A DNA stretch of 64,000 bases from Euptelea pleiosperma (Eukaryota; Streptophyta; Magnoliopsida; Ranunculales; Eupteleaceae): NCBI GenBank assembly GCA_035048495.1, contig CM068553.1, positions 3,665,259 to 3,729,258 on the forward strand, written 5' to 3'. Position numbers and translations under genes: made by a program. This document shows positions 24,354 to 36,300 of this stretch, piece by piece. The notes beneath the pieces are model-generated. The model was not told the origin of the DNA, did not search any database, and saw nothing but the letters and a program-made list of their open reading frames with translations. How positions within the stretch are numbered: the first letter of the stretch is position 1; each line of letters starts with the position of its first letter.

Positions 24354-27300
24354 ATGATGTGGAGTACAATCGCTAATTTTAAAGAGAACCTCAATCAAAT
24401 CGCATTTGAGGTCCCGGTCGCCGCCGAAGAGCATGAAATCTATCCATCCGTTGCCGGAGAAGATTTGTCGGTATCTGATCGACGGGTTTCTCATCGATTC
24501 GCCCAATCGAAGTCACCACTTCGTTCGCCGATCGCCAATGGAGATTCCAGTTTTAAGACCGAGGTATTTTTCCGTTCTCATGGTCAAATTTACATGATTA
24601 TATGGTTATTGTGAGGTCTGTTGCCAGAATTATTATCTGGTCAGAGAATTATGTGTTTTTGTGGCCTGTGTAGATTGGTTACTGCTTGATTGTTTTGAAG
24701 TGGTAGAGTTGAAACTATTCTGTTTTGTCAAGCTGCATAAATTAGCAACATTATATCGTTAACGGCAATTTCAGAAGTATCATTTTGTGATAATTCGTTA
24801 GTGTATTGGCAATGCTTGCATATCTGGTTAAATACCCAATAGTGTGAATTGTGAAATTTGTCGAAGAATTGTTTGTGAACTAAAGGAATAATCTCGATAT
24901 GCAGGCAAGTTGCTCCAAGTTCGGGTGTTAGTTAACGGGTATGGGAAGTCTGATTTATGGAGGGTATTTGGTGTTGGAGGATGGTTTTTGGCTAACTTTT
25001 TCGGTTTTGTATAAATTAGCATCCCAAAAGGAAGTTGTAGTTGTGGATTCTTACGAGAAATTGGGGAACTTACTTTTTCAGTGTCCTAGATTAGGGTGGC
25101 CCATAAATATTTAGAGGCAATTATTTTTCTATATTTTCTTCCTCTTCTGCTCTCCTTTTTTTTGACAAGTAATTATGTATAATTTTATTAATCAAAAGGA
25201 AAGAGTTGGGAAGCTATCTTAAGCTTCCAGTGTACAAGATCTGCCTGAAAACACCTTCTTTCGTCAACGAGTTAACAAAATGTTTGTCTCACCTATAAGT
25301 ATGGCTTTACAAAGTATCATTGTTTACAAAAAAATAAAAAATAAAAAATGAAAGAAAAATTTCTATTTTTTATCCACAATGTTTCTGAGTCTCCACAGTC
25401 CCTTTTGCAGTACCAAAAAATCCAAGCAAGAGTGTTCTAAGAAACACCCTCCACAATGAGTGGAGCATTAGATCTTCAAACCCTTAGGAGTGCCAACATT
25501 TCCGTCTCATTGTGTCTTTTTTAATAGTCAGGCTGGAGAACACCACAAGAGTTGCGTTATCTTCATTTCTGACCGGCTCACCAATTCCTGCTAGGTTGGG
25601 GTTGCATAACGAGCAACTATTGAAGTTCGGATTCACCAAGGGTTTGGTTTGATAAGTTTAGCCAGGTGGTTATTGCATGTGGTCTTCGTCAGAGTGAAAC
25701 AGATCATTCTCTATTTGTTCGGCGTACAAAAGTATATTACATTGTCCTCATTGTGTATGTTGATGATATCGTGGTCACAGGGAGTGATAGTGTTGGTATT
25801 GATGAGGTGAAACACTATTTGAGCCATCATTTCCATATTAAGGGCCTAAGGCAGTTACGATATTTTCTTGAGATCGAGGTTGAACAATCAAAGACTGGGA
25901 TAAATTTATCGCAAAGAAAGTATGTCCTAGGTCTTTTATCTGATACGAGATTATTGGGAGCTAAGCTAGTTATTTCTCCCATAGATCTTGATAGTAAACT
26001 TACGATAGATCAAGGGGAGCTAATTTGATGATCCAGAGAGGTATAGAAGGCTAGTCGGCAAGCTTATCTACTTGACGATTACTGGACCTGACATCACATT
26101 GGTTGTCAGTCAATTTGTGCATACTCCTCGTGCTCCTCACATGGAAGCGGTCATTTGTATCTTGTGTTATCTCAAGAGTGGATTTGATAGAGGCATCATA
26201 TACTGGGCCAATGACCATTTACATGTTGAGGCATATTTAATTGCTGATTGGGTAGGATTTCCATATGATAAGAAATTTGCTACTTGGTATTGCACCTTTG
26301 TTGGGGGTAACATGGTACTTTGGCAATGTAAGAAACAAAGTGTTGTTGCCAAATCTAGTGCTAAAGCAGAGTATAGGACGATTGCTGTTACTGTTTGTGA
26401 GTTATTATGGCTCAAATCTCTTATGGAGGAGCTTTCCTCTCAATGGCCCTATGAACTTCTATTGTGACAATTAGGCTGCAACACACATAGCCAACAATCC
26501 AGTCTTTCATGAGAGGACCGAGCACATATAGATTGATTGTCATTTCATTAGGGAGAAAGTGATTGCCCCAATTATTTCTACACCCTTTGTGAGATCATCT
26601 AGTCTACTTGCTGATATGTTGACTAAAACCCTTAGTCATAGCTAGTTGGAGTAGATTCAGTCCAAGTTGGCATATAGACATATATGCTTCAGTTTGAGGG
26701 GGAGTGTTGGTAGATGTATTTGAGGGTATTTTTGGGTTTATTTATTTGTTATCACTTATTAGTGACGTAATTGTAATTTTAACATCTTCAATCAAAATAA
26801 TAAGGGCCAAGGGGTAACTCGTGATGTCCCACTCTCTCCTTTGTTTCTTCCCCTCTTCTCTCTAATCTTCTCCACTGTTCACGTAACAGTGTTCACGCGA
26901 TACTAAACCCTAAAAAACCCGACATGTGTGTGTGTGTGTGTGTGGGGTGGGTGGGTGGGTGGGGTTCTTGCATGGAAGTTAGGAATTAAAGCTGAGCTAA
27001 AAGAAGCCTACATAACAAAGGATTGAGCTTAACTTCGATGATTCTTGTCAAGCAATCTTGGTTCATTCTATATTGGAGGTTTATTCTGAGATGCTAGGGG
27101 AGAGATCTTGAATGTGTTTTTCAATCCAATGAGTTAGAAAGAATCTTATGGAGTGAAGTTGCCTGCTTTTCTGGAAGTTCTATTCTTGTTTAGGAGATTT
27201 GCTATAGATAAGGTTCTAAACTTCGACTTTGCCTTAAACTTCAGTCAGTTAAAATTTGGAATTAATTCGGAGAAGTTCAATTCGATTTAGAGAATTTCTG

Positions 27301-30300
27301 TAAAAATTTGCTAACTTAGAGAATTTTGGAGCATTTTTGCCAAAATGTTGGTAAAACTTTTTGCAAGGGAAATTCTATTTGCACCCCAAAAATTCCAAAA
27401 GCACCCCGACCAAAAATAAAATAAAAACAAAAAAACTCAAAGCACCCCATCCCTCTTCTCTCTCTCTTTGTTTTAAGCCCCACAGTAGCTCAATGCTGTG
27501 GGGACTGTGTAGCCCACGGCACTGCACTATCGTGGGGCCGAGAGAGAGAGAGAGAGAGGGATGGGGTGCCTTGAGTTTTTGGTCGGGGTGCTTTTGGAAT
27601 TTCTGGGGTGCAAATAGAATTTCCCTTTTTGCATTTTTTTGTACTAAAAGGCTAAAAAATGAGGAATTAGCCGATTTTTTTACTGTAAACTTCGAATTAA
27701 TTAGGCGAATTGTTGTAAATTTTTTAATACATGTACACTTCAATTCGGTCGGCGAATTTCGGTCGAATTTTGTTGAATTTTAAAACCATGGCTACAGGCG
27801 ACTCTTGTTTGGATGATTTTGGGGCTGCTAGTAAATTGGTTGGTTCATGTATTAGCTAGTGTTCATAAGTCTATTGAAGATTTGATGGCAGGCTGAGGTT
27901 CTTGCCTATTGAATATTTGATGGTAGGCTGAGGTACACAATCACATTCTCAATTCCATATGGCGAGCTTTGGTGTGAATAGAAACTCATTTTACAATTGT
28001 TGGTTTACTCATCTTTCTCTTCTAATAAAATTCCCTCTGGGCATGAAATTCGCTACCTCTTTTTTGTTCTAATGGATTTCTTTTATAGATTAATTTTTTT
28101 TGATCAGTAATAGATGAAAAGAATTTGTATTGCCTCTGATTTCAAATATCCCAGGTTGCATTTTTTCCTCATAATGAGTAACTATTGCAGATGTTTAAAT
28201 TGATAACGTGATTAAAAGTTGACGGTAAGAGGCAGTGGCCTGCATCTTCAATCAACCTAATGCTTGGGCTTCGAGTTGCATCCAAGTATGAAGAGATGGT
28301 TCAAAGGGAGCTGGATGTCTTGTCTGAATTCCACTGAGTACTTGTGGAGCCATGTATTCCATCACCTCAAGGATGAGGTGATTGGTCGAAGGGAGCCAAG
28401 GCTCTCTTTGTATTTTAAGTTAGAAGTTTTCTTGTTTTCTTTTCAATTTTATCCTTATGGTTTTGAATAGGCTTGGCTTGCTTGGACTGCTAAACCATTA
28501 TATGTAGTGCTTTAGTTTTCTGGAGCTGCTGGTTGCATTGTTTTATCAATTGAGTTGTTCTGTGACATGACATTGCTTTTTGTATAATCCATGCTTATTG
28601 TAGATTGAGCAATTCAAAGCAGAAATTCAGAGGCTTCAGGAATCTGAGACTGAATTTAAGGCATTGTCAGTGAACTATGCAGCTTTATTGAAGCAGAAAG
28701 AGGTAGGGTAATGGATGGGTTGATTTGCTTTCAGTACATAATTTTGTAGGTTATAGTTCTATTTAAAGTTGTTGACAGGTTCTGAATGTAAGCATGGGTT
28801 GTTTGATAAAGCTTTCTGTCTTTGATCACATTGGCATGTTATTTTCCTATGAGCTATAGAAAATTGAGAATTTCTTGGATGCCAATAATGATTTAATGTT
28901 TAAGTGTTAGGTTCACAATCCAAGGAGGTATTCTGTGTGTCTCCGTTGTTTTTGGTCAACCTTCGACATTTTTGCTTGAGTTGTCTATATGGAACCTATA
29001 TAGAGAGGCCATTAACCCTTTAGATCTGATTTCTGCAGCCAAGATGAGATCAAATTCTTTTCAAATGCTGCACATGCACACAGAGACATGCGTACATACA
29101 TTACCGTTATCCTATTCAATTGGTAGCTGACCTTCTCCCTCGAAAAGGAATCTGGTGATTCGTAGGTACACTTTGCAGATTGTAAATGTTGTTCCTCTGA
29201 TATTTGCTTACAGAAGTCATTGCTACAGAAGTCATTTTGCTTTTGCTTTGCCTGGTTAACCAACTTCACTGGTTGATCATTTTTTAAGAACTTAATCTGC
29301 CTATCTCATCTGTATGTCATAATCCTTGAATGAAGATAGAGACAGAAATCCCTAATGCCTGCCCCTGTACCTCCAGTAGGAAGCTAAACCCTGGAAGGGG
29401 AGTTGCGGCCAGAAAAAGGAAAGATACTAGAGTCCATCACTGAGTGCATGATAAAAAAGGGCATGGGATGCATATGACAGAATAGATGTAGCATAAAAAA
29501 AGAAAAGAAAACAAGGAACTCTTAAGACGCCTTCCGTGAGGTGAGTAATTAAATTGGGAAGTGAGAGATTAGAGTAGTGCCTATTCACATCTAGTCAAAG
29601 CCAATTCTACTTTACCACATTAGTTTTTGTTTGCTTCATTACCTCGGATTACTCCATAATCCAGTTTGGGCACATACTCCTTTGCAAAAGATATTTGGTT
29701 ATATTATATGTGAGTTATTCTAGTTTTAGTTTGTTGTAAGGTTCATTAATTGTGGGTTTAAGCAGCTTTAATGTCTTATTAAATATTTGAACAGGAACGT
29801 CTTTCTACATTGCATGAAGAAAATGGCTCATTGAGACAAAATTTGGAGGCAACAAATGTATTAAAGGTAGTCTTTGAAGTATGTTTTATTTGTCTTTTAA
29901 TGAGGTTGGTAAAAAGGTATTGAAATTGCCATGCTGTGAGTATTTTACTCCTTTGACTGTCCTCAATAGAATGTTGTTACACATAATGGGATGCCTCAAT
30001 TTTGACTCTTTGAGTATGCTTGGTAACCCATTTTGGGTCATATCTTAGTACTGTTTTTGATGATATTGTGCTTCTGCAATCATTCTACACCCCCTTATTG
30101 CTCAGCTATGTCCAACGCATCTGTAATTTCAGCCTTATATGGCACCTATAATTTCCCTCCTCATATGGAAAACCTTCCGAAGCTCTAAATTCATTAAGCA
30201 TGGTGTAAATAGAAGTTTCTTTATATATTATTTTGTTCCTATCTATTTTTTTTCAATAAATTCTTTCCAACTTGTCAAAAAAAGACACAGAAGGTAGACA

Positions 30301-33300
30301 AGCTGTAGCTCTTCATGGTCAATCAGTCTCACTAGTAAATACAACCAACAACCATGGAACAACCTGAACCCGTTTCCATGCTCGAGTGACGACTGACCAC
30401 TGACCACACTTGATATCCACCAAAATCAAGTTGACTAGGACAACTTGATATTACTTGCTTGAGTCTCTACACCATGCTTGTAATCCTATGTATATTTGTT
30501 ATTTTGTATATTCACATTGATAAACGGCATTTTCTCTCCTTGAGTCTGGCATATGTATTTCATTTTCTCATTATGATTCCACTGCAGCTTCTTGAAAAAT
30601 TTTAGGCAATCTATGATCAGGTTCTTTTTTGTTCAAATGACCTTTCTCATGGATGATTTGCTGCCTTTGAAAATCGCTTCTGAAGATTTTGCAACTCTCA
30701 CGAGTCTATAAAAAACTTTTTAGGGTTAGGTCTTGGCTGATTTTTGTTTGAAATCTATGTAGGGGACTATTGACCAATCACCCAGCAGGCAGCACAGGCT
30801 GACAACTCAAGTATACACCCATTCTACTGGAAACCACAAATATAAAGGCATTGTCTCTAAGCAGGATGCATTAAGCAACGGCAGTGTACAAGCTATTCAA
30901 TCTGATGGAATTCAACGTAAGATGGAACCAGAACTTGCAAATTTGCAGGGGAATGAAAAGGTAATGTGACCTTTTCAGTTCTGGTCTGATAATGACTGTG
31001 TACTGTGATGGATTTCTAGTATGTGGTTCTTCAGCTACTCAGATATTTTTACATTAGTCTACTCTTGTGGATTGATATGGATCTTTAGACTATAGGTATC
31101 CATATCTGTTAAGAAATACCCTTTGTTGCGGGGTGAATATAGACATTTCGTTTTGTTGCATGAAATATTTTTGAATTTGTTTTTTTTTATTCTCATTTAA
31201 TGAGTTGTTTTCTCTGTTTATTCATGATGGATGAACTTGATAGTGGACCTATGAATGCCTTGTAGGAGCTTGCAGATTTGTTAGAAGAGAACAGATCTTT
31301 GGCGGCAATGCAATCTAGTTACCAGTCAGGGATTAAACAATTAAGGACGGAACTTGACAAAGAACGCGATAATTTAGCAAACATACAATTAAAACTACAA
31401 GGTAAATTTTTTATTTCATGAAGACCCAAGTACGCTACCTTTTTTCATGTTTAGTTTCTTGTCTGATCCTCTGCTTGCTTTCTAGAGGAACACAAGTTGA
31501 ATGGATCCTTCCAGAAGGAACTCCGTACTTTAAAGATGGACAAGGACAAAGTAAGTTCTAACTTGGTTTTTTAAATTAAATTCACACATAAATCTTGATC
31601 TATGGATGGATATTATGGTCCTTGCTGGCACTTTAGCAATGTTTGGTTTGCGTTAATTAGTCTGTTATAATGTTTTTATGCTTTTATATTTTGAAACATT
31701 TGTTACAATTGTAAGTTAGGTTAGAGCTTTGAGAAGAAAGAAGAGTTGATAGAAGAAGAGAAGTCGAACTAACTTAATGTCCTAGTCAATTCCCACAATA
31801 TATTATACTATTGAAAATTGTCAAAAAGATAGTACCCTACACATCCAACACATCACAAATAACTCTTCCAACAAGCTGGAGAGTAAACATTGTGTAACTC
31901 CAACTTGGAACAAACGTAATCCACTCTTAAAAAGGGCTTTAGTGAACAAATCCACTAACTGATCTTCGGACTTCACGTATGGAGTAAAAATATCGCCACA
32001 CATAACCTTGTTTGTAATAAAGTAACAACCCACCTCAATATGTTTTGTTTGTTCATAAAATACTGGGTTAGAAGCTATATGTATAGTTGCTTGATTATCA
32101 CAATGCAACTTCATCGAACAAATCCACATCAACACCCAATCCTGAAGGAGGTGTTTCAACCATGTTAACTCGCAAGTGGTATGAGCAATTGCTCTGTATT
32201 CAACTTCAGCACTCGAACAAGCAACCGCAAGTTGCTTTTTTACTTTTCCATGTCACTAGATTGTCGCCTAAAGTGCAATAACCGGTAATAGACTTTCTAT
32301 CAGAAGGACAACTGTTGTAGGTATTTTTTTCTCACAACTGTAGAAATTACTTGTCACCCAAAATAAGAGGAAGGAGGGAATAAAAGATGAAGAAGAAGAG
32401 GGGAATAGGGTTTACCAAGGATCAAAGATGCTCTGATACCATTTTAAGATGTAAGAGACGAGAGATTGGAGAGAAGAAGAAGAGAGAGAGAGAGGAGCGA
32501 ACTTGGGTGGTTCGTCCTCCTTTGTTTGTATTTATAAATTTTGCACACAAGTGAGTGTTAGACCCACTTACATAAATAAGACTTAAGTGAACTGTGGGCC
32601 TACACAGTAAACATGATAAAGATATAAATAAGTAAAGAAAACAAGAATTCTAACATTGGCATTTATCATTTGTTCTCAGGCTTGTAAGAATTCATGCATA
32701 ATGAGGCTGAGTATTTCCATTCCCCTATCTTTTTGATATTTTGCAGGTTCTTCTATTTGTCAACTAATTCATCCTTTGTATGACGGATTTGCTTTTCAAG
32801 TGGCAGAATTCTAAGGAGATGAAAGAGCTAAGCAACGATTTGAATGAGAAAATATCAGAAATAAGACGACTACAATTGGAGTTGACCAGACGTGACAATG
32901 AAGAAGAAGCATATGAAACTACTGAGAGTTTAAAAAGAGAAATTGCAATCCTAGAAAGGGAGAACTTCAATCTTAAGGTTGACACTTAGTAGTCATTCCA
33001 TAGTTTTTCTTGTAAATCTAATAGTTATCTCACTTACCAATAGTTTTTTAATCTTTTGTTAGCTTCCCTATTCAATTTTATAGTTCTATGTATATTATTC
33101 AGATATTGTTAGTTGTCTTGGAGTCCTGAAGCTGTTGTGATATTGTTTCAATTGTTGTAGATGGAGAAGGGTGAACTTGAGGCTGCCTTGAAAATGAGTG
33201 CGAATTCTTCACATGTTAAAATTTGTGCAGATGATTCAGACCCTAAAAATAAACATTCAAGTAATTTATATGAGGTAGTCCTTTTATTACTTTGTAGTGG

Positions 33301-36300
33301 GTTATGTTGGGTATATGAGTATATCAACAACTAGAAGTCCTAGAACATTGACTTATTGTTGTTTTGGTTTTGTCTCTCTTGACCAAAATGCATATACCCT
33401 AGCCTCCCTATTTACTTATTTGAAAGTGCGTAAGGCAATAGACTTTTATCTGATACTACAAAAGTATAGGCCCCTAACACTAGTCTAGAATATGGTATGT
33501 CCATGAAAGTCATACATTTATGATTAATGAATCCATGGAGAAAGCAAAAAAAAGTTTTCTGTGGGCCCTACCGTACACACTTGTTTCTTCATACTGTTAA
33601 TGTACATATATACAGTAAGAACCGTCCAATAGCTTAGTTGGTCAAGTCTTTGGGGGGTTGTACCCAAAGACCTGGGTTCAAGTCCCATTCTTACCTGGGG
33701 GGTTTAAGGGTTACAAAAAAAATGGACATATATACAATCTAGTAGCATTATTGTACATTAATTGGTGATTGATATGACTGTGGAACACATGATATTGTGA
33801 GAAACCTCATATCTAATTGCTTGTTCCTGTGCCAATGTGTAATATTGTTGTGAGTTGTGACTCCATATGCTACTTGTATTGTACTATGTACCGTCATTTG
33901 TGGAACCTACCGGCATGAAAAGTTACATTGGTATCAAGAGGGTCTGAAGTGGATGAGTGGTTTATTGTTGTTGGTCAAATGTTAAACCGCCGAATTTGGC
34001 ACTTGGTTTTGGTGGAGAGTTATTGGCCAGGAAGGTAGGATTGGAGTCTTGGTATCCCATGCCATGTACCGTCATTTGTGGAACCTAGTGGCATGAAAAG
34101 AGAGGGGTTGTCGAAAATGTATTCTTTACATTGGTATCAAGAGGGTCTGAAGTGGATGAGTGGTTTATTGTTGTTGGTCAAATGTTAAACCGCCGAATTT
34201 GGCACTTGGTTCTGGTGGAGAGTTATTGGCCAGGAAGGTAGGATTGGAGTCTTGGTATCCCATGCCATTTTGGTTCACCAGTATTGGTGGAATTTTGGCA
34301 GTTCCATTTAATCAGTTCCCTGAACTCCTTTCCACAATTAAGGGACATGAAATGTGCTTGACGAAAACAACGGGGAGATTTTAGTTCATAGGAAGAATCT
34401 AACCAGCAACATTTTTGGGAAGTCTTTTGAAATATAAATTTATGCTAATTTATGCTAATCGTTGTTCTGAAATATAAATTTTCCTGGTCCTTTTTGACTT
34501 GTTGACGCAGGATGGGAAAACTGCCTAATGATTTGACAAAGGACCTTCGGCTTCGCACCGAAATAGGTTGGCTTCGCACCAAGATAGAGTGTGATTTCGC
34601 ACCACAAGAGAATTCCTCAAAGAGAAAATCAATATGAAATTTCATTAATCAAGTCATCCCTTAAAATCAAAGCTTACATCACCTCTTATAAGACTACTTG
34701 CTTGAAGCTTCCTAATTCCAATCGAACTTAAAATAAGAAATTCCGAATACACGCCAACTACTACAATCAATAATAAAATCCTAATTGGAAACAAAATCTA
34801 ACTTTAATTGGAAAATCCTAATTAAACTAAAAAATGAATAAAGCAAATCTTCATGGGGTCCACTTGCTTCGGGCACAGATTCGGTGTAGCAACAGACCAT
34901 CATAGTAGAATGCTCCCGCATCACTTGTTGTATTGGGTTCTGGAGTTCTCGTGACATAAACCTATGAATTCATACTTCTCATTTCAGGAAGTAGGAAGTA
35001 AGAACAAGTGCCATAAGGAATCTCTAGCACAATGGGACCTCAAGGACACCACTTCATTTGTTGTTTTTTATTAATATTATAATGCTTTTCGTATGCTTAT
35101 GTAATGCATATCCTTATCCTGAAGGTACATTCGTCTGGAAAGTTTTCTGGAAAAGAAGAAATGGAGCTATCCTTACAAAAGTTTGAGAATGATTTGAAGG
35201 AAGCCTGCCGAGAAAGGAACAAAGCATTGCAAGAATTGACTCGAATCAAGCAGCACTTATTAGATAAGGTTGCTTTCCCTTGAAGTTTTGGAGCTGAACT
35301 AGCTTTTTTTTTTTTTTTTCAAGTATATAGTCTTATCTATCAACTTTGTAAGATGTGATGCTGGTTGGTGCAGGACAATTACCTCGTTAGAAATTTGAGT
35401 CTGATTTATGACTATATGTTGGAAAGATGTGGTGCCCGTGCTTTTTTGCATATCTTTTTGGTTTTTGTTGTTTAGAAATGTATTTTAGGTTTACCTTTAT
35501 TTATTTATGGTGGAATAATTACTCTATTTATGCATACATTTTTATGGAATTTGTTTTATCTGGTATCTATGAAAATGGGATGCCTTTACATATACATAAT
35601 TTGATTCATTGAATGGGTCTTTAGCATGTTTATAACTGTATTCTCTTCTCTGTAGATTGTGTGACTGAATTTATGTTTCAGAGCATGCTAAATTGTAAAT
35701 ACAGAGATATTGCAAGGGTGATTAGACTCGTTACATTTCATGGTGGTCACCACTAACCTTTGGTAGCAGAATTCTCTGGTGTAGGGGGTTTTCACAAACA
35801 AAATCCTCTGTTTCTGTTAATTTTCATTCACCTAAAAAAATTCCATGTTCAAGGATTTTCTTGGTATCAGAAGAGGGGCGGTGGTGTGGATCTGCCACGT
35901 GCATAACCCATCTTTGCGATATCTGTATCCTGCAATTTCCAGGTTAGTACTAGAAATGTAGACTAAACTTTATGTAAACTTCTAATTAACGTAATTAGAG
36001 GAATAAGATGTAACACGGCATACCTCATGCTTTTTGGTGTGTGGAAGCACGATTTTTGCTACTCACCGCTGCCATCTGGGCCCACTGACTGCATGGATGT
36101 TTAGCCCACCCCTTGGTGGATATAAACACCAAAAGTCACCCTGATTGGTAATCTCTATCAATTAGATTTTAGTACTTTTTAAGGCGTGATTATAGCCATT
36201 AGATTCAACCATTATTTTTGAGTACTAAAACAAGTGGCTAAAAATCAACAAAATGAGCTGATTTTTGGTATGAATGTCTACCAAGGGGTGGGCTAAACAT

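Noticed and set aside
25666..26467. Copia frames as a functional gene
   Set aside because: Truncated at the 5' side, with a frameshift and later stops; it is intronic transposon debris.
27361..27783. 140-codon frame in golgin intron 1
   Set aside because: It spans both inverted repeats of the Mutator-type MITE; the mirror frame on the other strand has matching residues, as expected from a palindrome.
33615..33725. Possible tRNA gene (A and B box present)
   Set aside because: No acceptor stem or anticodon arm can be formed, and an A-tail and target duplication show it is a SINE.
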